Part shown: piece by piece, positions 50,457 to 58,175 of the stretch | Numbering within the stretch: the stretch's first letter is position 1 | How the letters are laid out: every line of letters starts with the position of its first letter | The notes under the pieces: model-generated | Database searches by the model: none | What the model was told of the DNA's origin: nothing | Seen by the model: only the letters and a program-made list of their open reading frames with translations | Assembly: GCA_963928055.1 (NCBI GenBank) | Contig: CAWVDN010000001.1 | Span: 310,001-374,000, forward strand | Direction of reading: 5' to 3' | DNA: 64,000 nt | Source of the DNA: Scatomonas sp963928055 | GTDB lineage: Bacteria > Bacillota > Clostridia > Lachnospirales > Lachnospiraceae | Made by a program: the position numbers and the translations under genes

Positions 50457-50687
50457 ATGAGTGATTTAGCTGCTACAAATTGCGGATGCGGATGTGATTC
50501 CGGCTGTGACGGCGGATGCGGCGGAAACAGCCTTTTCTCCTCTGGGAACGGATGCTGCAGCATGATCTGGATCCTTCTGCTCCTGTCCTGCTGCGGCGGA
50601 TGCGGCGGCTTTGGTTTCGGCAAAGGCGGAAACGACAGCTGCATGTGGATCCTGCTGCTGCTCTGCTGCTGCGGCGGATGTAACTGA
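50457..50687 (+). CDS. Small glycine- and cysteine-rich protein (high-cysteine HCB type)
   Basis: A 76-residue protein with 15 cysteines (about one residue in five) and many glycines. It has two similar halves, each ending in a short hydrophobic run with flanking Cys pairs (CSMIWILLLLSCC and CMWILLLLCCC). It resembles small proteins of Lachnospiraceae often labelled high-cysteine chorion-like; function is unknown, and a cross-linked spore coat or surface role is a guess from composition and from the Csp-like and collagen-like neighbours. GGAGG lies seven bases before the ATG. A perfect 30-bp palindrome terminator follows. Confidence 0.75.
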   Translation: MSDLAATNCGCGCDSGCDGGCGGNSLFSSGNGCCSMIWILLLLSCCGGCGGFGFGKGGNDSCMWILLLLCCCGGCN

Positions 50688-50701
50688 AAAAACGCGCAAC
50701 A

Positions 50702-50731
50702 GAAAACCGCCCCGGATCCGGGGCGGTTTTC
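50702..50731 (+). terminator. Perfect palindromic terminator after the Cys-rich gene
   Basis: A 30-bp perfect palindrome centred on GGATCC, beginning GAAAACCGCCCC and ending in GGTTTTC. The following 287 bases, to 51017, are pyrimidine-rich and hold no gene that I can support. Confidence 0.8.
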
Positions 50732-51017
50732 TATTGCTCAGTGTTCCTCTGATTCTTTTTTTCGATTACCGGTTTTCCCGGAGGATCTTCCTTTCTCTTT
50801 CTTCTTTTCAGACAATCAAGATCTATTTCATAAAAAGAATTTCCCTCGGCGATCAGCCTTTCCTTTTCTTCCTCCATCCGATACTGTTTCCTTCCTGTTT
50901 ATTGGGCGAAAAAAAGTTCCCGCCCTGCTCCTATCATATGGAAAAGGACAGAAAAAAGTTCTGGAGTCCAAAGGAAACTCATATGCTGTAGCAACAGACA
51001 GATCGGGGGAACCTGCC

Positions 51018-51410
51018 TTGACCGATCAGGAAACTTATCTTATGACGCCTCTGGATCAGATGCTTTCCTCGGAATCCCTGCAGATACTCAAGGCGGCGGT
51101 GCCTTACGCGCCGCCGGATATGCAGAAGTTCCTGTCCGTTTACGCAAAAGCCAGGGAGCTGAGAGCCGCTCTGCTTCTGTTCCCCTCAGGGGAAAACCTG
51201 CAGGCTATGTCCGCGGAACCGGCCCGCTTTTCACCCACGGAAATGCTGGATGACATCTGCCGCTTTGTTCCCGATCCCGCCAGAGAAAATCTGGAACGGC
51301 TCTCCTCCGCTCTCGCCGCTGCCCGGATGTTCCGGTGCATGCAGACGGAAGAACCCTCGGACACAGAAGACGCTGACCCCGGAAAAGGATCCGGGGAGAA
51401 AGGAGAATGA
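51018..51410 (+). CDS. Hypothetical protein, 130 residues
   Basis: I do not recognise this protein. It begins MTDQETYLMTPLDQMLSS and is helical in appearance, with SLQILKAAVPYAPPDMQKFLSVYAKARELR (an amphipathic pair) and an acidic, disordered tail (DTEDADPGKGSGEKGE). The start codon is TTG with GGGGGA upstream. It is followed after three bases by a second small unknown gene, so the two are co-translated. Codon use looks normal. No membrane segment or signal peptide. Confidence 0.65.
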   Translation: MTDQETYLMTPLDQMLSSESLQILKAAVPYAPPDMQKFLSVYAKARELRAALLLFPSGENLQAMSAEPARFSPTEMLDDICRFVPDPARENLERLSSALAAARMFRCMQTEEPSDTEDADPGKGSGEKGE

Positions 51411-51413
51411 TCC

Positions 51414-51689
51414 ATGGATCTTGACTGGATGAACAATCCCCGCCTGGCAGGCATTGATCCGGCAAAACTTTCCATGCTCCAGGCGCTGGCCGCCCAGAGC
51501 AGCGGAAAAAGCCAGAGCGAGATGCTCCCGTTTCTTATGGCGGCAGCTTCTTCCGCCCGGCAGGAGGGCCGTCAGTTTTCTCAGGAGGAAGTCCGGCTTA
51601 TGGCGGAGGTCCTGAAATCCGGAAAAAGCCCTGAGGAAACTGCCAGGATCGACAAAATGCTGGACCTCTTAAAAGTATTAAGAACGTAA
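51414..51689 (+). CDS. Hypothetical protein, 91 residues
   Basis: Unknown small helical protein. It starts MDLDWMNNPRLAGIDPAKL and has three predicted helices rich in Ala, Ser, Glu and Lys, ending in RIDKMLDLLKVLRT. GGAGAATGATCC precedes the ATG, and it lies three bases after the preceding unknown gene, so the two probably act together. Its end overlaps the convergent pncC gene by 12 bases. I cannot assign a function. Confidence 0.65.
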   Translation: MDLDWMNNPRLAGIDPAKLSMLQALAAQSSGKSQSEMLPFLMAAASSARQEGRQFSQEEVRLMAEVLKSGKSPEETARIDKMLDLLKVLRT

Positions 51690-52178
51690 GCATTCCAGGG
51701 CCAGGGACAGCGCAGCTTCTGCCGCCTGCTCCCGGATCCCGGCCCTGCTGCCCTGCAGCCGCAGCTCCCGGACCACCGTTTTCCCATGGACCGCGCAGCC
51801 GATATAAACAAGTCCCACAGGTTTTTCCGGTGTGCCGCCTCCCGGCCCTGCCAGACCGGTAACAGACAGCGCCACATCCGCGGAGGCTGCCCGGGCTCCT
51901 CCCAGAGCCATTTCCCTGGCTGTCTCCCGGCTCACCGCCGTATATTTTTCCAGGGTCTCCTGCCGGACGCCTGCCAGAAGGTGTTTTGCCTCGTCGCAAT
52001 ATGTGACGAAGGCCTGCCTCAGGATCTCCGAGGCTCCCGCCACATTTACGATCCTGGCTGCCACCGCCCCTCCCGTACAGGATTCCACGGTGGTGACCGT
52101 CCAGTTTCTTTTCTTCAGCTGCTTCCAGAGTTCTGTTTCCGGTTCCCCGGCCTCATAAAAATCCGTACGTTTCTCCAT
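51678..52178 (-). CDS. pncC: CinA C-terminal domain protein (nicotinamide-nucleotide amidase, PncC type)
   Basis: A 166-residue stand-alone CinA-C domain. TVESCTGGAVAARIVNVAGAS and TGLAGPGGGTPEKPVGLVYIG are the two conserved active-site segments (Ser-Cys-Thr loop and the GPGG loop). The enzyme deamidates NMN, recycling pyridine nucleotide. The N-terminal molybdopterin-like domain of full CinA is absent. It follows pgsA by eight bases and closes the downstream operon. Confidence 0.9.
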   Translation of the reverse strand: MEKRTDFYEAGEPETELWKQLKKRNWTVTTVESCTGGAVAARIVNVAGASEILRQAFVTYCDEAKHLLAGVRQETLEKYTAVSRETAREMALGGARAASADVALSVTGLAGPGGGTPEKPVGLVYIGCAVHGKTVVRELRLQGSRAGIREQAAEAALSLALECLRS

Positions 52179-52186
52179 GATCTCTC

Positions 52187-52732
52187 CTATTTCCGCGTTC
52201 CCAGGACCTGTCTGTTTTTATACAGATAATCCAGCAGGGACACTACCGTCAGGATCAGAGCCAGATAGATCAGCACCTGTCCGATGACATAGGCTGCCTG
52301 TCCCGGAAAATCCGCCAGCAGGAAGATGATCATAGCCATCTGGCAGATGGTCTTCAGCTTTCCCCATTTGCTGGCCGCGATCACGATGCCGTTGTCCGCG
52401 GCGATCTGGCGGAAACCGCTGATGATGAACTCTCTGGTAATGATGATGATCACGATCCAGAAGGGAAGCTCTCCCGTCTCAATGAGGCAGATCATGGCAG
52501 AGCACACCAGAAGCTTGTCCGCCAGAGGATCCATAAACTTTCCGAAATCCGTTACCAGATGGTCCCTTCTGGCGATATAGCCGTCCAGGGTATCTGTCAG
52601 GCTGGCCGCCACAAAAATCGCCAGGGCGATATACCGGTGGGCGGTCTCCCCGCCTATGGGCAGCATCAGAAAGACAACAAAAAACGGGATCATGATCATT
52701 CTAAGGATCGTCAGTTTATTCGGCAGATTCAT
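52187..52732 (-). CDS. pgsA: CDP-diacylglycerol--glycerol-3-phosphate 3-phosphatidyltransferase
   Basis: A 181-residue membrane enzyme with four or five helices that makes phosphatidylglycerol phosphate. The CDP-alcohol phosphotransferase motif spans SLTDTLDGYIARRDHLVTDFGKFMDPLADKLL, with its conserved Asp residues. The first residues MNLPNKLTILRMIMIPFF are typical. Its start overlaps the rimO end by 17 bases. Confidence 0.95.
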   Translation of the reverse strand: MNLPNKLTILRMIMIPFFVVFLMLPIGGETAHRYIALAIFVAASLTDTLDGYIARRDHLVTDFGKFMDPLADKLLVCSAMICLIETGELPFWIVIIIITREFIISGFRQIAADNGIVIAASKWGKLKTICQMAMIIFLLADFPGQAAYVIGQVLIYLALILTVVSLLDYLYKNRQVLGTRK

Positions 52733-54053
52733 CTTTTAGTTCTCCTATCAAATCGTATTCCAGAGCTCCGCTGATCTTCACGGCGACAAAATCCCCGCTC
52801 TCCAGCGCCTCCCCGGTATTCACAAAAACGTATCCGTCCACATCGGGAGCGTCCGCGTAGGAACGGCCCACATAGGCATGTTCTTCCGGCAGCCAGCCTT
52901 CGATAAACACTTCCAATTCCTGCCCGATCCGGGCTTCTCCCTTTTCCAGGGAGATCTCCTGCTGAAGCTCCATGAGCTCGCCGCGGCGGCGTTCCTTTTC
53001 TTCCTCCGGGATCTGTCCCTCCATGGAGGCGGCCGGCGTATCCTCCTCCCGGGAGTAGGTGAAAACTCCCAGTCGGTCAAATTCCATCTCGTTTACAAAT
53101 TCCAGCAGTTCCCGGTGCTCTTCCTCTGTCTCTCCGGGAAAACCGGTGATCAGGGTGGTGCGCAGGGCAATATCCGGGATCTCTCTGCGGAGCGTTCCGA
53201 TGATCTCCTCCAGATCTGCCCTGGACGTGCGACGACCCATGCGCTTCAGGATCCGGTCGCTGGCGTGCTGGATGGGAAGATCCAGATAATGGCAGATCTT
53301 CGGCTCTTCCCGGATGGCACGGATCAGTTCCGGATAGATTTCCTCCGGGTAACAGTAAAGGATGCGGATCCACCGCAGGCCCCGGATCCGGCAGAGTTCC
53401 CGCAGGAGCCTGTGCAGGGATTTTTCCCCGTACAGATCCTTTCCGTAAAGCGTCGTCTCCTGGGCTACCAGGATCAGTTCCCGTACTCCCTGCTCCGCCA
53501 TTTCGGAGGCCTCCTCCAGCAGTTCCTCCATGGGGACGCTGCGGTACGCGCCCCTCAGCCTGGGGATGATACAGTATGTACAGTGTTTGTCGCAGCCCTC
53601 GGCGATCTTCAGGTATCCGCTGCATGTTCCCGTGGTCAGCTGTCTTTTTCCCGCCGGTCTGGAAATCCCTTCCAGGGGCTTCATGATCACCTGGCGCTCT
53701 CCCTGCAGAGCCTGTTCCACCGCCTCTGTCACCGCGTCGATACTGTTGGTCCCGAGGACAGCGTCCACCTCCGGGATCTCCTCCAGGATCTCCCGGCGGT
53801 ACCGCTCCGCCAGACATCCCGTCACGATCAGAGCGCGGCAGCTTCCGCTTTTGCGGTACTCCGCCATTTCCAGAATGCTGTCGATGCTTTCTTCCCTGGC
53901 ATCATGGATGAAGCAGCAGGTATTGATGATAATGACCTCCGCCTCCTCCGGACTGTCCGTCATGGTCCACCCTTTTTCCGCCAGGGCGCCCAGCATGTGC
54001 TCCGAATCCACAAGATTTTTATCACAGCCAAGAGATATAAATAAGATCCTCAT
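52716..54053 (-). CDS. rimO: Ribosomal protein S12 methylthiotransferase
   Basis: A 445-residue radical SAM enzyme that adds a methylthio group to an Asp of ribosomal protein S12. An N-terminal UPF0004 domain (RILFISLGCDKNLVDSEHMLG, about 1-115) carries three cluster cysteines, the radical SAM domain has CDKHCTYC (about residue 155), and a C-terminal TRAM domain (about 375-440) ends the protein. The start at 54053 has GGGAG six bases upstream; a GTG two codons earlier has no room for one. Confidence 0.95.
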   Translation of the reverse strand: MRILFISLGCDKNLVDSEHMLGALAEKGWTMTDSPEEAEVIIINTCCFIHDAREESIDSILEMAEYRKSGSCRALIVTGCLAERYRREILEEIPEVDAVLGTNSIDAVTEAVEQALQGERQVIMKPLEGISRPAGKRQLTTGTCSGYLKIAEGCDKHCTYCIIPRLRGAYRSVPMEELLEEASEMAEQGVRELILVAQETTLYGKDLYGEKSLHRLLRELCRIRGLRWIRILYCYPEEIYPELIRAIREEPKICHYLDLPIQHASDRILKRMGRRTSRADLEEIIGTLRREIPDIALRTTLITGFPGETEEEHRELLEFVNEMEFDRLGVFTYSREEDTPAASMEGQIPEEEKERRRGELMELQQEISLEKGEARIGQELEVFIEGWLPEEHAYVGRSYADAPDVDGYVFVNTGEALESGDFVAVKISGALEYDLIGELKDESAE

Positions 54054-54079
54054 ATGCACTCCCTTTTATAAAAACACAC

Positions 54080-54112
54080 AGGCCGCCGCATGAAGACCTC
54101 ATGCCGCGGCCT
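54080..54112 (-). terminator. Terminator between rpoZ and rimO
   Basis: On the minus strand AGGCCGCGGCATGA pairs with TCATGCGGCGGCCT (one mismatch), followed after GTGTG by TTTTT. It would reduce but not necessarily stop read-through from the yicC-gmk-rpoZ genes into rimO-pgsA-pncC. Confidence 0.7.
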
Positions 54113-54129
54113 CTCGTCCGCCTTCCGGA

Positions 54130-54375
54130 TCACTCTTCTTTGTTTTCCTCTTCCGGAAGGATCTTGACCTTACCCTTGTAGAGCTCTTCCACTGCTACAG
54201 AAAGAGCCTTTCTTCCTCTGGATTTCACTTTCGGCTGGGCTCCCGCAATGAGCTGTCTGGCACGCTTGCTGGTAGCCAGAACAATGGAATAGCGGCTGGT
54301 TACCAGCGGCGCGTCGTCCATTTCCTGTCCCTCGTTGATAGCCTCGATTAATTCCTGATAAGACGGATGTATCAT
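54130..54375 (-). CDS. rpoZ: RNA polymerase omega subunit
   Basis: An 81-residue omega subunit. SYQELIEAINEGQ, SRYSIVLATSKRARQLIAG and KALSVAVEELYKGKVKI are conserved. It helps assemble RNA polymerase. Its ATG overlaps the gmk stop (ATGA), the usual gmk-rpoZ arrangement. Confidence 0.95.
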   Translation of the reverse strand: MIHPSYQELIEAINEGQEMDDAPLVTSRYSIVLATSKRARQLIAGAQPKVKSRGRKALSVAVEELYKGKVKILPEEENKEE

Positions 54376-55004
54376 GCTCTGCTTTCCTCTCTTTCCTTCA
54401 ATTCCTTCTGGATTTTCTGTATAAATGCCCCCTGGTTCCTGCTGGCTTCATGCTGCATCCGGATCAGCCGGTGCATGTGTTCCACGCAGGCATCCACCTG
54501 GTCGTTGACGACAATATAATCGTAATCCTTCATATATGCGGATTCTTCCACCGCCCGGGCCATCCGCGACCGGATGACCTCCGGAGTTTCCGTCCCGCGG
54601 TTCATGAGCCTTCTCTCCAGTTCTTCCGCGCTGGGAGGCGTCACGAACAGCAGCAGCGTGTCCGGCATCCTGTGTTTTACTTTCAGGGCGCCCTGCACCT
54701 CAATCTCCAGGATCACATCCCGGCCTTTTTCCAGCTGCTCCTCCACGTAAGCCCTGGGGGTGCCGTAATAATGCTCTACATAAGCGGCATATTCGATAAA
54801 CGCGTCCTGCCGGATCATTTCCTCGAATTCTTCTTTGGTCTTGAAAAAGTACTGCACCCCGTCCTGTTCCCCGGGCCGCGGGGCCCGGGTAGTAGCGGAA
54901 ACCGACAGCGCGTACTGCCCGTATTTTTCTGTGAGCGCTTTCATCAGCGTTCCCTTGCCGGCTCCCGAAAATCCGGAAACCACGGTCAGGATCCCTCTAC
55001 TCAT
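54372..55004 (-). CDS. gmk: Guanylate kinase
   Basis: A 210-residue kinase making GDP from GMP. P-loop GFSGAGKGTLMKAL is close to the N-terminus, followed by SATTRAPRPGEQDGVQYFF (GMP binding), EYAAYVEHYYGTP and ILEIEVQGALKVK. The start at 55004 agrees with family length and has GAGG six bases upstream; an ATG four codons earlier (55016) is equally possible. It overlaps the remA end by several bases. Confidence 0.94.
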   Translation of the reverse strand: MSRGILTVVSGFSGAGKGTLMKALTEKYGQYALSVSATTRAPRPGEQDGVQYFFKTKEEFEEMIRQDAFIEYAAYVEHYYGTPRAYVEEQLEKGRDVILEIEVQGALKVKHRMPDTLLLFVTPPSAEELERRLMNRGTETPEVIRSRMARAVEESAYMKDYDYIVVNDQVDACVEHMHRLIRMQHEASRNQGAFIQKIQKELKEREESRA

Positions 55005-55275
55005 CTTCTGCCTCATCCCTTTCCTCTATTGCCTGGATCCCCATCTGAAACCGCCGGAACAATGTGTCAGTCTGAAGGGAGGAAAGCAGCAGCCGCCCTT
55101 CCTCCAGCACCAGGACCGCCTTGGTCCTGCGTCCCTGTGTGGCGTCGATCACCGTCCCGTCCTCCTTTGCCCTGGAGACCATGCGTTTTACCGGCGCGGC
55201 ATCAGGACTTACGATCGCCAGGACCTTATCCGAATTCACCAGATTGCCAAACCCTATGTTCACAAGTTTAGCCAA
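54997..55275 (-). CDS. remA: RemA family regulator (DUF370)
   Basis: A 92-residue RemA protein, a DNA-binding activator of matrix and osmoprotection genes in Bacillus. LVNIGFGNLVNSDKVLAIVSPDAAPVKRMV and DATQGRRTKAVLVLEEG are the family's signature strands. Its place between yicC and gmk is conserved in Firmicutes. The short acidic tail (IEERDEAEDE) is unremarkable. Confidence 0.93.
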   Translation of the reverse strand: MAKLVNIGFGNLVNSDKVLAIVSPDAAPVKRMVSRAKEDGTVIDATQGRRTKAVLVLEEGRLLLSSLQTDTLFRRFQMGIQAIEERDEAEDE

Positions 55276-55289
55276 AACGGATCACTTCC

Positions 55290-56168
55290 TTATTCGATAT
55301 TCTGAATCTGTTCCCGTATCTTTTCGATCTCTGTCTTCAGCTCGATCCCCAGATCTGACACCGTCAGGTCGTTGGCTTTTGAAAGGATCGTGTTTGCCTC
55401 CCGGTTCATCTCCTGGGCGATAAAATCCAGTTTCCGGCCCACGGCTCCTCCCTGTTTCAGCACCTGCATCATGCCGGTCACATGGCTCTTGAGCCTCACC
55501 GTCTCCTCGTCCGTACAGATCTTGTCGGCAAACAGCACCACCTCCGCCGCCAGCCTGCTTTCCTCCAGCTGGGCGTTTTCCAGGAGTTCGCCCGTTTTCT
55601 GCTTCAGTTTTTCCTTGTATTCCTCCAGGATCTCCGGAGATCTTTTTTCAATGGTCTCCACATATTCCAGCATGCGGGAAAGTTTTTCCAGCAGATCGCT
55701 CCGCAGGGCCTCCCCTTCCAGGCGCCGGGATTCCGTAAATTTTTCGCAGGCGGCCCTGAGGGCCCGCTCCAGCAGCGTCCACAATTCCTCCTCGTCTACC
55801 GGCTCGTCTTCCATAGAGAAGACCTCCGGCAGAGAAGCCAGCCTGGAGACCGTCAGATCATCCTTCAGCGCGAACTCCCTCTGTATTTCTTTCAGGTAGG
55901 CTACATACTGCTCCGCCAGTCCCGCGTTGTATTTCAGCCCCGCCTGTCTGCTGTTTTCATCCTCAAAGGAGACGTAGACATCGATCTTTCCTCTCTGAAT
56001 GTATTCTTTCAGGAGATTCCGGACTTCTGTCTCCACAAAGCTGAATCTTCTGGGGATCTTCAGATTAAAATCCAGATACCGGTGATTCACGGATTTCATC
56101 TCCACCGAGATCTTTTTTCCGTCTTCCTGGACCTCCGCTCTTCCGAATCCCGTCATACTTCTTATCAT
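55290..56168 (-). CDS. yicC: YicC/YloC family endoribonuclease
   Basis: A 292-residue RNase. The start RSMTGFGRAEV and KSVNHRYLDFNLKIPRRF, and the C-terminal GRKLDFIAQEMNREANTILSKAND with ELKTEIEKIREQIQNIE, are family signatures at both ends; the middle (about 100-200) is coiled coil. E. coli YicC cleaves RNA and helps degrade small RNAs. First gene of the yicC-remA-gmk-rpoZ unit, with a consensus promoter upstream. Confidence 0.94.
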   Translation of the reverse strand: MIRSMTGFGRAEVQEDGKKISVEMKSVNHRYLDFNLKIPRRFSFVETEVRNLLKEYIQRGKIDVYVSFEDENSRQAGLKYNAGLAEQYVAYLKEIQREFALKDDLTVSRLASLPEVFSMEDEPVDEEELWTLLERALRAACEKFTESRRLEGEALRSDLLEKLSRMLEYVETIEKRSPEILEEYKEKLKQKTGELLENAQLEESRLAAEVVLFADKICTDEETVRLKSHVTGMMQVLKQGGAVGRKLDFIAQEMNREANTILSKANDLTVSDLGIELKTEIEKIREQIQNIE

Positions 56169-56233
56169 CTGCTTGCTGTCATTCCTCTCTGTTTACGCAA
56201 AAGGGCAGTCCTGTCCCTGTGCATTTGTGTCTT

Positions 56234-56262
56234 ATTATAATTCATTACAAAACCCTAGTCAA
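56234..56262 (-). promoter_or_regulatory. Promoter of the yicC-remA-gmk-rpoZ operon
   Basis: Minus-strand TTGACT (56257-56262), 17-base spacer, TATAAT (56234-56239). The opposing rqcH promoter overlaps its -35. Confidence 0.75.
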
Positions 56263-56283
56263 ATGCTTTTTTTTTGATATAAT
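56256..56283 (+). promoter_or_regulatory. Probable rqcH promoter
   Basis: TATAAT at 56278-56283 preceded by TAGTCA (56256-56261) at 16 bases, with a T-run in the spacer. The two divergent -35 regions overlap, so the promoters may compete. Confidence 0.5.
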
Positions 56284-56327
56284 GGTAAGAAGTGTACTGC
56301 ATCCTTTGGAGAAAGTGAGGAATTTAC

Positions 56328-58070
56328 ATGGCATTTGACGGAATTACCATCGCCTGCGTCCGGAAGGAGCTTTCCCTGGCCCTGGAGGGGGGAAGGATCT
56401 CCAAGATCGCCCAGCCGGAAGCGGATGAACTTCTGATCACCGTAAAAAATAACAGGGAGCAGCATCGGCTGCTGCTGTCGGCCAGCGCCTCCCTTCCGCT
56501 GGTGTATCTTACCGGCCAGAATAAACAGGGGCCCATGACGGCCCCCAATTTCTGTATGCTGCTGCGGAAGCATATCGGCAGCGGAAAGATCCTCTCCGTG
56601 ACCCAGCCCGGATTGGAACGGATCCTGGTCCTTACCATCGAGCACCGGAATGAGCTGGGAGATCTGTGCGTCAAAAAACTGATCGCGGAATTCATGGGCA
56701 AGCACAGCAATCTGATCTTCTGTGACGAACAGGATCAGATCCTGGACAGCATCAAGCACGTATCCCTGCATATGAGTTCTGTCCGGGAGGTACTTCCCGG
56801 CAGACCCTATTTTATCCCCCATACCCAGGAAAAACTGGATCCCCTTTCCGTTACGGAAAAGGAGTTCAGGGAGACGGTCCTGCGCCGGCCTCTGCCTGCC
56901 GCCAAAGCTCTTTACACTTCCCTGACAGGTTTTTCTCCTCTCATGGCGGAGGAGCTCTGCTGCAGAGCCGGCATAGACGGCGGCCTGCCCACGGACGCCC
57001 TGGAGGAGCCGGCCAGGCTTCACCTTTTCCACACCTTTTCGCTGCTGATGGAGGATGTGCGGGAAGGCCGCTTTCAGCCCGGGATCTATTACCGTAACCA
57101 GGAGCCGGCGGAATACGCCGTTTTTCCTCTGGCGCAGTTGGCGGATCTGGAACCAAGACCTTTTTCCTCCGTCTCCGCTCTGCTGGAAACCTACTACGCG
57201 GAAAAAAATCTGATCACCCGCATCCGCCAGAAATCTTCGGATCTGCGGCGGATCGTCAATACGGCCCTGGAGCGCAACGGGAAAAAACTGATCCTGCAGG
57301 AAAAGCAGATGAAGGATACGGAGAAAAAGGATAAATACCGGATCTACGGGGAACTGCTGAACACCTACGGCTACAGTCTCGCTCCGGGGGAAAAATATCT
57401 GGACACGGTCAATTATTATACCGGCCAGCCCCTGCGGGTGCCTCTGGATCCGCAGCTGACCCCGGCAAAGAACGCGAAAAAGTATTTTGACCGCTACAAT
57501 AAGCTGAAACGCACGGCGGAGGCACTGCATATCCAGATCGCCGAGACGAAAGCGGAGATCGACCATCTGGACAGCGTCAGCGCTGCCCTGGATATTGCCC
57601 GGGAAGAAAGCGACCTGGCCCAGATCCGGGAGGAACTTTCTGACTGCGGCTATATCCGCCGCCATGTCCAGCCCGGAGCAAAAAAGAAAAAAGTTCTCTC
57701 CCACCCCCTGCACTACATTTCCAGCGACGGTTTTGACATGTATGTGGGGAAAAACAATTATCAGAACGAGGAACTTTCTTTTAAACTTGCCTCCGGAAAT
57801 GACTGGTGGTTCCACGCCAAGGGGATCCCCGGCTCCCATGTGATCGTGAAGACCGGCGGAGCAGAGCTTCCCGACGCCACCTTTGAGGAGGCGGGCCGTC
57901 TGGCCGCCTACTATTCCAAAGGAAAACAGGCGCCAAAGGTGGAGATCGATTATACCCTGAAAAAAAATCTTCGGAAACCGGCAGGGGCTAAGCCCGGATT
58001 TGTGATCTACCACACCAACTACTCCCTGATGGCCGTCCCGGACATTCGGGAGATCCGGGAATCTTGTTAA
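56328..58070 (+). CDS. rqcH: RqcH/Rqc2-type NFACT ribosome quality-control protein
   Basis: A 580-residue NFACT protein that binds stalled 50S subunits and adds alanine tails to incomplete chains for degradation. The NFACT-N domain begins MAFDGITIACVRKELS and contains PNFCMLLRKHI; two helix-hairpin-helix segments and a coiled coil (about 340-420) follow; the NFACT-R domain (about 440-560) has the SSDGFDMYVGKNNYQNEEL and DWWFHAKGIPGSHVIVK segments with the conserved Asp-Arg-type tRNA-binding region. Older names are fibronectin-binding protein A or FbpA. Length is standard. Confidence 0.95.
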   Translation: MAFDGITIACVRKELSLALEGGRISKIAQPEADELLITVKNNREQHRLLLSASASLPLVYLTGQNKQGPMTAPNFCMLLRKHIGSGKILSVTQPGLERILVLTIEHRNELGDLCVKKLIAEFMGKHSNLIFCDEQDQILDSIKHVSLHMSSVREVLPGRPYFIPHTQEKLDPLSVTEKEFRETVLRRPLPAAKALYTSLTGFSPLMAEELCCRAGIDGGLPTDALEEPARLHLFHTFSLLMEDVREGRFQPGIYYRNQEPAEYAVFPLAQLADLEPRPFSSVSALLETYYAEKNLITRIRQKSSDLRRIVNTALERNGKKLILQEKQMKDTEKKDKYRIYGELLNTYGYSLAPGEKYLDTVNYYTGQPLRVPLDPQLTPAKNAKKYFDRYNKLKRTAEALHIQIAETKAEIDHLDSVSAALDIAREESDLAQIREELSDCGYIRRHVQPGAKKKKVLSHPLHYISSDGFDMYVGKNNYQNEELSFKLASGNDWWFHAKGIPGSHVIVKTGGAELPDATFEEAGRLAAYYSKGKQAPKVEIDYTLKKNLRKPAGAKPGFVIYHTNYSLMAVPDIREIRESC

Positions 58071-58175
58071 AGATTTCATAAAAAATTCATTTAATTTACT
58101 ATCCGCTGTGGTATACTGATTAATGTTGATTCCTGTCAGATCAGCAACGAAAACCGCAGCAAGCGAGGAACCTTC

